From Streptomyces gardneri (GTDB lineage: Bacteria > Actinomycetota > Actinomycetes > Streptomycetales > Streptomycetaceae), in NCBI RefSeq assembly GCF_006539185.1, contig NZ_BJMN01000007.1, positions 186,001 to 250,000 of the forward strand: a stretch of 64,000 nucleotides of DNA. The letters are read 5' to 3'. The notes below the pieces were generated by a model. That model was not told the origin of the DNA. It searched no databases and worked only from the letters and a program-made list of their open reading frames with translations. Position 1 is the stretch's first letter, and each line of letters starts with the position of its first letter. The position numbers and the translations under genes were made by a program. Shown here piece after piece: positions 1 to 8,629 of this stretch.

Positions 1-2474
1 ACGTGGCCAACCTCTTCGCCGGGATGAACGACGTGTTCGGCGCCGACGAGCCCAGTACCTGGCTCGCGGTGACGAGCGTCTCCTTCGACATCTCCGTCGT
101 CGAGCTGCTGTGGGCGCTGACACACGGCCACCGGATCGTGCTGCGCGCCGAACCGCCCCTGCCGTCGGTCCAGGCCGCCGCGGAATCGGCCGCGGCGGCC
201 GAGGCCCGCGCCCGGCCCATCGACTTCAGCCTCCTCTACTTCGGCAGCGACTCCGAAGCCAGCTCCGACGACCGCTACCGCCTGCTGCTGGAGGGCGCGA
301 AGTTCGCCGACCGCAACGGCTTCACCGCCGTGTGGACCCCCGAACGCCACTTCCACCAGTTCGGCGGTCTGTACCCGAACCCCTCGGTGATGGCCGCGGC
401 CGTCGCCGCGACCACCGAGCGGGTCCAGGTCCGCGCGGGCAGTGTGGTGATGCCGTTGCACGACCCGCTGCGGGTGGCCGAGGAATGGTCCGCCGTGGAC
501 AACATCTCGGCCGGCCGGGTCGGCATCTCCCTCGCGTCCGGTTGGCACGCCAACGACTTCGCGCTCGCACCGGACCGGTACGAGAAGCGCAAGCAGCTGA
601 TGATGGACGGCCTCGCGGAGGTCCGAAAGCTGTGGCGCGGCGAGAAGGTGACCCGGTCCAACGGCGTCGGCGCCGAGGTCGAGGTCGGCGTGTACCCCCG
701 GCCCGTCCAGCCGGAGCTGCCGGTGTGGCTGACCAGCGCGAAGCACCCGGAAACCTTCCGGATGGCAGGCGAGGCCGGCACCGGGGTGCTCACCCACCTC
801 CTCGGGCACAGCCTGGAGGAACTGGCCGAGAAGATCGCGCTGTACCGCAAGGCCTGGCGCGAGCACGGGCACCCCGGCGACGGTCACGTGGCGGTCATGG
901 TGCACACGTTCGTCGGCCCGGACATCGACGAAGTCCGGAAGCTGGTCCGGGAACCGATGAGCCGCTATCTGGAGACCTCCTTCGACCTGATCGCCTCGCT
1001 CGGCGCCACCACCGGCAGCGCCGAGGACTTCAGGGCGCTGCCCCCCGGGGAACTGCGGGAACTGGTCGACCGGGCCTTCGACCGGTTCTTCGCCACCGCC
1101 AGCCTGCTCGGCACACCCGAGGTCTGCGCCGACATGGTCGACCGGATGAAGGCCGCCGGCGTCGACGAGGTCGCCTGCCTGATCGACTTCGGCGTCGAGG
1201 ACCAGGCGGCACTCGACGCCCTGACCCATCTGACGACCGTCCGGGAGATCAGCGACGAGCGCAGGAACGCCGCGCTGGCAAAGGCCGAGGACCCGGTCGC
1301 CCAGCAACTGCGCGAGCACGAGGTGACACACCTGCAGTGCACGCCCTCACTGGCCCGCGCCCTGCTGGCGGACCAGGAGACGCGCGCCGAACTGCCCCGC
1401 CTCAGCCGGCTCCTTGTGGGCGGCGAAGCGCTCCCCGCCGACCTGGCCCGCGAACTCGCCGAGACCGTCGAAGGCACGGTCCACAACATGTACGGGCCGA
1501 CCGAGGCCGCGGTCTGGGCCACGACGTCCCGGATCGCCGCCGACGGCGGTCCGGTGACCATCGGGCGGCCACTGGCGAACGTACGGGCCTACGTGGTCGA
1601 CCGCGACACACGGCTGTGCCCGACGGGCGTACCCGGAGAGCTGCTGCTCGGCGGGGACGGCGTGGTCCGCGGCTACCTCAACCGCACCGAGACGACCGCC
1701 GAGCGTTTCCTGCCCGACCCGTTCACCGACCGGCCCGGCGCACGCGTCTACCGAACGGGCGACCTGGCCCGCTGGACACCCGACGGCACACTCGAATTCC
1801 TCGGCCGGCTCGACGACCAGGTCAAGCTCCACGGCCACCGCATCGAACTCGGTGAGATCGAGACGGCACTCGCCGAACACGCGGGAGTCCGCTCGGCGGT
1901 CGCGGTCATCCGGGGCACCGGCGCGGAACAGCGCATCATCGGCTACTACGTCCCGGCAACCGACCGGCCCGCCACCGGTGCCGAACTGCGGGACTTCCTC
2001 GCCGCACGCCTGCCCGGCTACATGCTGCCGAGCGCCCTCCACCCGATCGATGCGATGCCGTTGACCCCGAACAAGAAGGTCGACCGCAGGGCGCTGCCCG
2101 ACCTGTCGGACACGCGACCCGAGGGCACGACGGCGTACGCGCCGCCGACGAACGCGACCGAACGGCTGGTCACCGACGTGTGGCGGGACGTACTCGGCGT
2201 GGACCGGGTGGGCCTGGACGACAGCTTCTTCGCCCTCGGCGGGAACTCCCTGCTGGTGGTGGTGGCCAGGGCCCGGCTGCTCGAGCACCGCGACAGCGGG
2301 CTCTCGCTGGTGGACATGTTCCGATACCCGTCCGCCCGGGCACTGGCCGAGGCCATGGACCGCAAGCCGACCGAAGGGCCCGACGAGGCGGTCGACGCGG
2401 GTGCCGCACGAGGAACCGCCCGCCGCGTCGCCGGACGGGCCGCCGCGCGGCGCGCGGGCAGGACGGGGGCGTGA
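1..2474 (+). CDS. NRPS module fragment: A domain with embedded luciferase-like monooxygenase, then PCP (5' partial)
   Basis: Frame is open from base 3; the gene starts upstream of the window. The first ~50 residues are the middle of an adenylation domain, with A4 (SFDISVVELL, ~27-36). Residues ~72-420 form a flavin-dependent luciferase-like monooxygenase (LLM) domain. The A domain then resumes with A5 (NMYGPTE, ~494), A7 (YRTGDLAR), A8 (GRLDDQVKLHGHRIELGEIE) and A10 (PNKKVDRRALP). A peptidyl carrier domain ends the protein, with the phosphopantetheine serine in LGGNSLLV (~749). No TE or condensation domain follows, so the chain probably passes to the next protein. Related insertions are known in NRPS modules that hydroxylate the bound residue. 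Which amino acid is activated cannot be judged, because the N-terminal half of the pocket is missing. Confidence 0.93.
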   Translation, partial: VANLFAGMNDVFGADEPSTWLAVTSVSFDISVVELLWALTHGHRIVLRAEPPLPSVQAAAESAAAAEARARPIDFSLLYFGSDSEASSDDRYRLLLEGAKFADRNGFTAVWTPERHFHQFGGLYPNPSVMAAAVAATTERVQVRAGSVVMPLHDPLRVAEEWSAVDNISAGRVGISLASGWHANDFALAPDRYEKRKQLMMDGLAEVRKLWRGEKVTRSNGVGAEVEVGVYPRPVQPELPVWLTSAKHPETFRMAGEAGTGVLTHLLGHSLEELAEKIALYRKAWREHGHPGDGHVAVMVHTFVGPDIDEVRKLVREPMSRYLETSFDLIASLGATTGSAEDFRALPPGELRELVDRAFDRFFATASLLGTPEVCADMVDRMKAAGVDEVACLIDFGVEDQAALDALTHLTTVREISDERRNAALAKAEDPVAQQLREHEVTHLQCTPSLARALLADQETRAELPRLSRLLVGGEALPADLARELAETVEGTVHNMYGPTEAAVWATTSRIAADGGPVTIGRPLANVRAYVVDRDTRLCPTGVPGELLLGGDGVVRGYLNRTETTAERFLPDPFTDRPGARVYRTGDLARWTPDGTLEFLGRLDDQVKLHGHRIELGEIETALAEHAGVRSAVAVIRGTGAEQRIIGYYVPATDRPATGAELRDFLAARLPGYMLPSALHPIDAMPLTPNKKVDRRALPDLSDTRPEGTTAYAPPTNATERLVTDVWRDVLGVDRVGLDDSFFALGGNSLLVVVARARLLEHRDSGLSLVDMFRYPSARALAEAMDRKPTEGPDEAVDAGAARGTARRVAGRAAARRAGRTGA

Positions 2475-2523
2475 CAGTGCCAACGAACATACCGATACGG
2501 CATCGAGCCGATGGGGGACTTGA

Positions 2524-5034
2524 GTGAGTACCGGAATGGAAGACGGGATGGAGCCGATCGCCGTCGTCGGCCTCGCCGGGCGGCTGCCCGGAGCCCCGAC
2601 CATCGACGCGTTCTGGCGCAACCAGCGCGACGGCGTCGAGTCGGTCTCCAGGTTCAGCCCCCAGCAACTTGCCGACGCCGGATGGCCGGCGGAAATGGTC
2701 GCCCACCCCGATTACGTGCCCGCCGCGGCGGTCATCGAGGACGCCGACCACTTCGACGCGGAGTTCTTCGGGTACACCGAGGAGCAGGCGAAGATCAGCG
2801 ACCCGCAGCAGCGGATCTTCGCCGAAACCGTCTGGCACGCCCTGGAGGACACCGGCCACGACCCGTCGCGGTTCGACGGCGCCGTGGGCGTCTACGCCGG
2901 CCAGTTCGCCAACAAGTACCTGCCGCTGAACCTCCTGGCGAACGCGGAGTTCCGGGGATCGCTGTCGGCCTTCTCCGCACGCCCCTACAACGACAAGGAC
3001 TTCCTCGCCACCAGGGCCGCGTACCTGTGCGATCTCCGCGGCCCCGCGATGACGGTGCAGTCGGCATGCTCCACGTCACTCGTCGCCATCCACCTCGCCT
3101 GCCAGGCGCTGCTGGGCCACGAGTGCGACATGGCACTGGCAGGAGGAGTGGCGCTGCCGGTCCCGCTGATCGGCGGCTACCCGGTGGTCGCGGGCGGCAT
3201 CTTCGCACGCGACGGACACTGCCGGCCCTTCGACGCCGCTTCCAGCGGAACCGTCCCCGGATACGGCGTCACGGTCGTGGCACTGCGCAGGCTGAGCGAC
3301 GCGCTCGCGGACAACGACAACATCCGCGCGCTCATCCTCGGCAGTGCGGTCAACAACGACGGCTCGGCGAAGTTCGGGTTCAACGCCCCGAGCATGCAGG
3401 CACAGGCCGAAGTGATCGCCACCGCCCACACGGTGGCCGGCGTGCCGTCGGAGAGCATCGGCTACATCGAGGCACACGGCACCGGCACCCCGCTCGGCGA
3501 CCCGATCGAACTGGCCGGACTCACCAAGGCCTTCAACACCAGCGAACGCGGATACTGCGCGATCGGGTCGACGAAGGCCAACATCGGCCACCTGGACGCC
3601 GCCGCAGGGGCAGCAGGTTTCGCCAGGGCCGTGCTGGCACTCGAACACGCCGAGATCCCGCCCAGCATCAACTACGACGCGCCCAATCCGGCCCTGCTGC
3701 TCGACCGGACACCGTTCTACATCCCGACCACCGCCCGTCCTTGGCAGCCCGCCGAGACGCCCCGAAGAGCCGGTGTCAGCGCCTTCGCGGTCGGCGGCAC
3801 CAACGCGCACGTGGTCCTCCAGGAAGCACCCACGCCGCAGGCCACCGCACCGAATCCACGCGACCGGCACCTGCTCGTGCTGTCCGCACGCACCGGCAAG
3901 GCCCTGGCGGAGGCGGCGGGCAACCTCGCCGACCGCCTGGACCGGCCGGACGACCTCGACCTCGCCGACGTCGCCCACACCCTCCAGGTCGGCCGACGCG
4001 AGTTCCCGGTCCGCCGGTACCTGGTGTGCAGCGACCGGGCCGAGGCCACAGCCGCTCTCCGGACGCTGGCCCGACCCGGCACCGTGGACACCTCCGGCGA
4101 CATCGACGCCCGCCAGGTGGTCTTCATGTTCCCCGGCAGCGCCTCCCACCGGCCGGACGCCGCCGCGGCCCTCTACCGCAGCGAACCGCTCTTCGCCCAG
4201 GAGGTGGACCGCTGCGCCGAACTGGCCCGGCCGCTGCTCGGCTACGACCTGCGCGGGCTGCTCTTCCCGTCCACCTGGGACGGCCCGCAGCCGGGACAGG
4301 ACGACCCGCGCGGCGCGCCGACCGCGGCCTTCAGCCTCCAGTGGGCCCTCGCCCGGCTGTGGCAGTCGTGGGGAGTACGCCCCGACGCGATGATCGGCGA
4401 AGGCGACGGCGAGTACGTGGCAGCCTGCCTGGCCGGCGTGATCGACCTGGCCGACGCCATCGACGCCACGGCCGCCTCCGCCGAGATCCACTCCCGGACC
4501 GCGACGGGCACGGTGACGGACGCGTACGCCTCCGAGTTCGCCGCCAAGGTGGCGCGCTACGAGCTCAAGCCCCCGCAGGTGCCCTACATCTCCGCGGCCA
4601 CCGGAACCTGGATCGACCCCGAGGACGCCGTGGACCCGACCCACTGGGCCCGCCACCTGCGCGAACCCGCCCGGTTCACCGACGGCCTGCGGGAACTGGC
4701 CGACGAGCCCGGCCGCATCCTGCTGGAGGTCGGACCGGGCAGCACACTGACCGAGACCGTCGCGCGGCAGGAGACGGCGAAGCGACTGGTGGCACTGCCG
4801 TCGCTCGCACCCGCCGACGGGACCCGAACCGACCTCGCCGCCCTGCTCGACGCCGTCGGCACGCTGTGGCAGTCCACCGTGGACATCGACTGGCACGCCT
4901 TCCGCGGCACGTCACGACCGCGGCGAGTATCCCTGCCGGGCTACCCCTTCCAGCGCACCCGCTACTGGATCGGCCCCGACTCCGGCAGTTACGAACCCCT
5001 GGGACTGGAGGAGGCGTCATGGACGAGCCACTGA
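2524..5034 (+). CDS. Polyketide synthase KS-AT didomain with degenerate (probably inactive) AT and no ACP
   Basis: 836 aa from a GTG start with GGGGGA upstream; an ATG four codons later is less well placed. The ketosynthase (~10-430) keeps its catalytic triad: Cys182 in SACSTSL, His318 in EAHGTGTPLGDP and His356 in KANIGHL. The AT region (~530-770) is recognisable (PDAMIGEGDGEYVAACLAG, VPYISAATGTWI), but the GHSxG nucleophile motif reads GEGDG at 625-629. Ser is therefore Gly and the preceding His is Glu. The N-terminal GQG motif reads FPGSAS, and the usual SHAFHS block reads TDAYAS. The protein ends after the post-AT linker (LPGYPFQRTRYW), without KR, DH or ACP. It lies directly after the NRPS gene and overlaps the fkbK homologue by 16 bp. 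I infer that the KS takes its extender from a discrete methoxymalonyl-ACP, not through its own AT. Confidence 0.92.
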   Translation: MSTGMEDGMEPIAVVGLAGRLPGAPTIDAFWRNQRDGVESVSRFSPQQLADAGWPAEMVAHPDYVPAAAVIEDADHFDAEFFGYTEEQAKISDPQQRIFAETVWHALEDTGHDPSRFDGAVGVYAGQFANKYLPLNLLANAEFRGSLSAFSARPYNDKDFLATRAAYLCDLRGPAMTVQSACSTSLVAIHLACQALLGHECDMALAGGVALPVPLIGGYPVVAGGIFARDGHCRPFDAASSGTVPGYGVTVVALRRLSDALADNDNIRALILGSAVNNDGSAKFGFNAPSMQAQAEVIATAHTVAGVPSESIGYIEAHGTGTPLGDPIELAGLTKAFNTSERGYCAIGSTKANIGHLDAAAGAAGFARAVLALEHAEIPPSINYDAPNPALLLDRTPFYIPTTARPWQPAETPRRAGVSAFAVGGTNAHVVLQEAPTPQATAPNPRDRHLLVLSARTGKALAEAAGNLADRLDRPDDLDLADVAHTLQVGRREFPVRRYLVCSDRAEATAALRTLARPGTVDTSGDIDARQVVFMFPGSASHRPDAAAALYRSEPLFAQEVDRCAELARPLLGYDLRGLLFPSTWDGPQPGQDDPRGAPTAAFSLQWALARLWQSWGVRPDAMIGEGDGEYVAACLAGVIDLADAIDATAASAEIHSRTATGTVTDAYASEFAAKVARYELKPPQVPYISAATGTWIDPEDAVDPTHWARHLREPARFTDGLRELADEPGRILLEVGPGSTLTETVARQETAKRLVALPSLAPADGTRTDLAALLDAVGTLWQSTVDIDWHAFRGTSRPRRVSLPGYPFQRTRYWIGPDSGSYEPLGLEEASWTSH

Positions 5035-5873
5035 TCGCCATCGTAGGCGCGGGCGTCATGGGCACCGGGATCTCGACGCTCGTCGTCGGGCACGGACTGC
5101 CCGTCGTACTGGTGGACGTCGACGAAGACGTGCTGGAACGCGCCGCCACGGCAGTCGCCAACGGCCTGCGGCACGCACAACTGACAGGCTCCCTGCCGGC
5201 CGGAACCACCCCGGCGGAACTGCGCACCACCCTCTCGCTGAACGACATCGCGGACGCGGCGGTGGTCATCGAGGCGGTCACCGAACTGCCCGAGAAGAAG
5301 GCGGAAGTACTCGCCGCCGTCTCGGCCCTGGTCCGACCCGGAACCCCCCTGATCTCCAACACCTCCGGCATACCGATCGACGAAATGGCCACATGGGTGA
5401 AGTCCCCCGGCGACCTCATCGGGACGCACTTCATGAACCCCGCGTACCTCATCTCGATGGTCGAGGTGATCCGCGGCCCGCAGACGGCGGACAAGACCGT
5501 CGAGTCGGTGCTCTCGCTGCTGACCCGGATCGGTCGGCGACCGGTGGTGGTCCGTGACGCGCCCGGCTTCGTGACCAGCCGGCTCCTGCACCCCATGATC
5601 AACGATGCCGCGCAGGTCGTCAGCGCCGGCACCGCCACCGTCGAGGACGTGGACACCCTGATGCAGGGCTGTCTCGGCCATCCCACCGGACCGCTGCGCA
5701 CGGCGGACCTGATCGGCATCGACAACCTCGTCGACGCGCTGGAAGCGCTGTACGAACGGACCGGAGACGAGCGGTGCCGTCCCAGTGAGCTTCTCCTCGA
5801 GAAGGTTCGGCTTGGCGAGCTCGGCCGAAAGAGCGGCCGTGGCTTCTACAACTACAGTGAGGCACAGTCATGA
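5019..5873 (+). CDS. fkbK: 3-hydroxyacyl-CoA dehydrogenase family protein, methoxymalonyl-ACP pathway (FkbK type)
   Basis: 284 aa. The N-terminal Rossmann fold has the dinucleotide motif GAGVMGTG (~10-17) and an acidic residue after beta-2 (VLVDVDED). The remainder matches 3-hydroxyacyl-CoA dehydrogenases, including GTHFMNP, DAPGFVTSRLL and the C-terminal GRKSGRGFYNY. In FK520 and ansamitocin-type clusters the FkbK homologue oxidises glyceryl-ACP as a step toward methoxymalonyl-ACP. The ATG start has a strong GGAGGAGG upstream and overlaps the KS-AT gene by 16 bp; the end overlaps the ACP gene by 4 bp (ATGA). The symbol is by analogy, supported mainly by its place beside FkbJ, FkbI and FkbH homologues. 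Confidence 0.9.
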   Translation: MDEPLIAIVGAGVMGTGISTLVVGHGLPVVLVDVDEDVLERAATAVANGLRHAQLTGSLPAGTTPAELRTTLSLNDIADAAVVIEAVTELPEKKAEVLAAVSALVRPGTPLISNTSGIPIDEMATWVKSPGDLIGTHFMNPAYLISMVEVIRGPQTADKTVESVLSLLTRIGRRPVVVRDAPGFVTSRLLHPMINDAAQVVSAGTATVEDVDTLMQGCLGHPTGPLRTADLIGIDNLVDALEALYERTGDERCRPSELLLEKVRLGELGRKSGRGFYNYSEAQS

Positions 5874-6166
5874 CCCCGGAACAGCAGACCGAGAAGGCGC
5901 CCTTCGACACGGACGCCGTCGTCGACGAGATCACCAGGTTCGTGGCCAAGCAGACCCGGACCAGCCCCGAGGCGGACCAGGACCTCTTCGCCACCGGGGT
6001 CGCCAACTCCATGTTCGCCATGCAGCTGGTCGTGTTCCTGGAACAGGCCTACTCCGTGACGGTTGCCGGACCGGACCTGCAGCTGTCCAACTTCCGCACG
6101 GTCAAGAGCATGGCCGCGCTCGTCGGGCGACTCCAGGCAGACGCTGCCGCAGACAGCGATGTCTGA
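5870..6166 (+). CDS. fkbJ: Discrete acyl carrier protein for methoxymalonyl extender unit (FkbJ type)
   Basis: 98 aa. It has an ACP-like profile, with an acidic helix I and the phosphopantetheine attachment region DLFATGVANSMFAMQLV, whose serine is ~47. The FkbH-type enzyme should load a glyceryl unit on this carrier, the dehydrogenases oxidise it, and an O-methyltransferase caps the 2-hydroxyl. Start ATG overlaps the upstream stop (ATGA) and the end overlaps the acyl-CoA dehydrogenase gene by 8 bp, so the genes are probably translationally coupled. The upstream KS-AT has a dead AT and no carrier, so this ACP may dock directly with that KS. Confidence 0.9.
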   Translation: MTPEQQTEKAPFDTDAVVDEITRFVAKQTRTSPEADQDLFATGVANSMFAMQLVVFLEQAYSVTVAGPDLQLSNFRTVKSMAALVGRLQADAAADSDV

Positions 6167-7295
6167 CGGACTCTCCGCAGAGCACCAGGACATCTGGCGT
6201 TTCGTCGGCGACAACGCCGGCGCGTGGGACATCGCCGGCGAGATCCCACGAACCGTCCTGACCGAACTCGGCGCCTCCGGCGTGCTCTGTGCCGAAGTGC
6301 AGAAACAATACGGCGGACTCGGCCTGGGCAGCCAGGAGAGCGGGGCCCTCACCGCCCACGCAGGGAGCCTCTGCAGCTCCCTGCGCAGTGTGATGACCTC
6401 GCAGGGCATGGCGGCGTGGACCGTGCAACGCCTCGGCACCCGTGACCAGCGGGCCATGTTCCTGCCGCAGCTGATCGGCGGCCGGCTCGCGGCCGTCGCC
6501 TTCAGCGAACCGGACGCCGGCAGCGACCTCGGTGCGATGACCACCGAGCTGCGTTTCGTCGACGACACGGTGATCGTCGACGGCAGCAAGACGTGGATCA
6601 CCGCGGCGGCCTACGCCGACATGATCGTCGTCATCGGGAAGGCGGGCGACAACGCGGCGGCGGTCGTCGTGCCGGCCGACGCCGAAGGGGTCCGGATCGA
6701 GAAGATCCCGCACCCGACCGGCTGCCGGGCGGCAGGGCACGCCCGGGTGCGGCTGGACGGCGTACGCGTACCGGCCGCGAACGTCCTCGGCGGCACCGGA
6801 CTGTCCCTGCCGTTCCTGGTGACCACGGCCCTGGCCTACGGCCGGATGTCGGTGGCGTGGGGCTGCGTCGGCATCCTGCGCGGCTGCCTCGACGCGGTGA
6901 CCGAACACGCCCGAACACGGCAGCAGTTCGGCAAACCGCTTGCGGAGCACCAGCTGGTCTCCCGCAGGATCGCCGAGCTCTACGCCGCCGAGCAGATAGC
7001 CACCGCGGTGTGCCGGCACGCCAGCGAGCGCTGGGATTCGGGCTCGCCCGACCAAGTGATCGCCACCGTCCTCGCCAAGCACGTCAGCGCGACCCAGGCC
7101 GTGCAGGGGAGCGCGTCAGCGCTGCAGGTCATGGCCTCGGCGGGCGCCTCGGACGGCCATGTGGTCGCCCGCGCCAACCGGGACGCGAAGCTGATGGAGA
7201 TCATCGAGGGCAGCAGCGAGATATGCCAGCTCGAACTCGCCAGACACGCCCTGGCGACCGGGAACAGTAGCGTCCGGCAGGAGGAGGCGCAGTGA
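6159..7295 (+). CDS. fkbI: Acyl-CoA dehydrogenase family flavoprotein, methoxymalonyl-ACP pathway (FkbI type)
   Basis: 378 aa. Acyl-CoA dehydrogenase features are clear: AFSEPDAGSDLGAM and DGSKTWITAA in the middle domain, ARTRQQFGKPLAEHQ in the C-terminal helical domain, and a final EIIEGSSEICQLELARHAL block. In methoxymalonyl-ACP pathways the FkbI homologue performs the second oxidation of the three-carbon unit on the ACP. The start at 6159 overlaps the ACP stop by 8 bp and lacks a strong Shine-Dalgarno, which fits translational coupling. Its end overlaps the FkbH gene by 4 bp (GTGA). Confidence 0.92.
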   Translation: MSDGLSAEHQDIWRFVGDNAGAWDIAGEIPRTVLTELGASGVLCAEVQKQYGGLGLGSQESGALTAHAGSLCSSLRSVMTSQGMAAWTVQRLGTRDQRAMFLPQLIGGRLAAVAFSEPDAGSDLGAMTTELRFVDDTVIVDGSKTWITAAAYADMIVVIGKAGDNAAAVVVPADAEGVRIEKIPHPTGCRAAGHARVRLDGVRVPAANVLGGTGLSLPFLVTTALAYGRMSVAWGCVGILRGCLDAVTEHARTRQQFGKPLAEHQLVSRRIAELYAAEQIATAVCRHASERWDSGSPDQVIATVLAKHVSATQAVQGSASALQVMASAGASDGHVVARANRDAKLMEIIEGSSEICQLELARHALATGNSSVRQEEAQ

Positions 7296-8383
7296 GCGGA
7301 CCATTGCCACCCAACGAACCCGTCAGCACCGTCAAATGTGTCGTCTGGGACCTGGACAACACGCTGTGGAAAGGCACCCTGCTCGAGGGCGACGACGTCG
7401 TCGTCGACGACCTGATCCGCGAGACGATCGTGGGCCTCGACTCCCGCGGCATCCTGCAGGCCGTCTCCAGCAAGAACGACCACGACCCCGCCTGGCAGCG
7501 CCTTGAGGAGCTCGGTGTCGCCGAGTACTTCGTCCTCGCCAAGATCGGATGGGGCCCGAAGTCGACGTCGGTACGGGAGATCGCCGACGAACTGAAGTTC
7601 GCCCACCACACGGTCGCCTTCATCGACGACCAGCCGGCGGAACGCGCCGAGGTGCAGTTCCATCTGCCGCAGGTGCGCTGCTACCCGGCCGAGTCCGCGA
7701 CCGAGTTGCTGACGCTTCCCGAGTTCACCCCGGCGACGGTGACGGCGGACTCGCGCCGCCGCCGCCAGATGTACCAGGCGAACGTACGCCGCGAGAGCGA
7801 GCAGGAGTCGTTCGGCGGCCCGTCGGAGGAGTTCCTGCTCTCGCTGGACCTCGAGATGGAGATCAGCCGAGCCACCGCGAGTGACCTGTCGCGGATGGAA
7901 GAGCTGACTCTGCGCACGAGCCAGATGAACGCGACCGGTGTCCACTACTCCGATGCCGACCTGCGCGCGCTCCTGGACGACGCACGCCACGAGATCCTCG
8001 CGGTGACGATGAGCGACCGTTTCGGGTCGCACGGCGCCGTCGGTGTCGCGCTGGTGGAGACCGGACCGGCGGTGTGGCACCTCAAGCTCCTGGCCACCTC
8101 GTGCCGGGTCGTCTCGTTCGGTGCCGGCGCCACCGTGTTGAACTGGCTGGTCAACGAGGCGGCGACGGCCGGTGCCCACCTCGTGGCGGACTTCCGGCCG
8201 ACCACACGCAACCGGATCATGGAAGTCGCGTACCGGTTCGCCGGGTTCACCGACGAGCTCTGCACCTGCCTGGCCGAACTGCCGCCGGACAGCGGGCAGA
8301 CGCAGCGACTGCACATCACACCGGCACCGAGGCCGGCGCCCGGGACACTGCGTCTCACCGCCGTTCCCCTGGCCGCGGCCTGA
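7292..8383 (+). CDS. fkbH: FkbH-type HAD-like glyceryl transferase/phosphatase for methoxymalonyl-ACP
   Basis: 363 aa, GTG start coupled to the upstream stop. The N-terminal HAD IIIC phosphatase domain has the nucleophile motif VVWDLDNTLW (~18-27), a Ser/Lys pair in AVSSKND, and the acidic motif FIDDQPAE. The C-terminal ~170 residues are the acyltransferase-like half typical of FkbH proteins. Family members take 1,3-bisphosphoglycerate, dephosphorylate it and load the glyceryl group on the discrete ACP. It is the last gene of the plus-strand operon that starts upstream of the window; a strong hairpin follows 18 bp after the stop. Confidence 0.93.
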   Translation: MSGPLPPNEPVSTVKCVVWDLDNTLWKGTLLEGDDVVVDDLIRETIVGLDSRGILQAVSSKNDHDPAWQRLEELGVAEYFVLAKIGWGPKSTSVREIADELKFAHHTVAFIDDQPAERAEVQFHLPQVRCYPAESATELLTLPEFTPATVTADSRRRRQMYQANVRRESEQESFGGPSEEFLLSLDLEMEISRATASDLSRMEELTLRTSQMNATGVHYSDADLRALLDDARHEILAVTMSDRFGSHGAVGVALVETGPAVWHLKLLATSCRVVSFGAGATVLNWLVNEAATAGAHLVADFRPTTRNRIMEVAYRFAGFTDELCTCLAELPPDSGQTQRLHITPAPRPAPGTLRLTAVPLAAA

Positions 8384-8401
8384 TCCCTGAGACCGAACGC
8401 T

Positions 8402-8431
8402 CGCCGCCCCCGCTCCTCTGCGGGGGCGGCG
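8402..8431 (+). terminator. GC-rich hairpin terminator after fkbH
   Basis: Perfect 12-bp stem (8402-8413 with 8420-8431) and a 6-base loop, 18 bp after the fkbH stop codon, followed by a short T run (GTTTCG). It probably ends the NRPS-to-fkbH operon. Confidence 0.8.
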
Positions 8432-8448
8432 GGCGTTTCGCGTTGCGC

Positions 8449-8577
8449 CACCGATGCGCACGTCGATGCGCTCACTGCGTTCGGCGACTTCGGCGCGCCG
8501 CCGGCAGCCGACCCTCCTCGGCCATGACCCGCCTGGCCGAGGAGGGTCGGCAACCCCGCGGTCCGGGCCCGGAGTTC
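8449..8577 (-). pseudogene. Decayed partial duplicate of the neighbouring fkbG O-methyltransferase gene
   Basis: Four blocks of this noncoding stretch repeat the intact gene downstream: 8449-8470 equals 8989-9010 (22 of 22), 8485-8502 equals 9016-9033 (18 of 18), 8512-8529 equals 9201-9218 (18 of 18), and 8548-8577 matches ~9237-9266 with few changes. Blocks are in the same order and orientation, with about 165 bp of the gene missing between the second and third. On the minus strand the remnant still encodes pieces such as ELRARTAGLP and ERIDVRIGGAT, matching [10 protein letters not shown] and [11 protein letters not shown] of the intact protein. It has no usable reading frame. Confidence 0.82.
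8508..8550. repeat. Perfect 17-bp inverted repeat inside the fkbG remnant
   Basis: 8508-8524 is the exact reverse complement of 8534-8550, with a 9-base spacer. The left arm is mostly fkbG-derived sequence. The right arm is an inverted copy that replaces the expected fkbG bases. No T tract follows, so it is more likely a rearrangement scar than a normal terminator, although it would form a very stable hairpin. Confidence 0.85.
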
Positions 8578-8629
8578 TGCCACGCCGGGTGCACAGCGCG
8601 AACCCTGCGGCGCCGGGGCCAAGCACGAA

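Noticed and set aside
4396..4416. AT active-site loss as a sequencing error or frameshift
   Set aside because: The frame is open on both sides, flanking AT residues are well conserved, and two other AT motifs are also changed, so the loss looks genuine.
2511..5018. Long open frame fused in front of the fkbK gene
   Set aside because: It overlaps the KS-AT gene in another frame and is arginine-rich without domains. The true start of fkbK is ATG 5019 after a strong ribosome site.
8508..8550. 17-bp inverted repeat as an ordinary terminator
   Set aside because: No T tract follows, and true terminator hairpins lie on both sides. The sequence is explained better by rearranged fkbG fragments.
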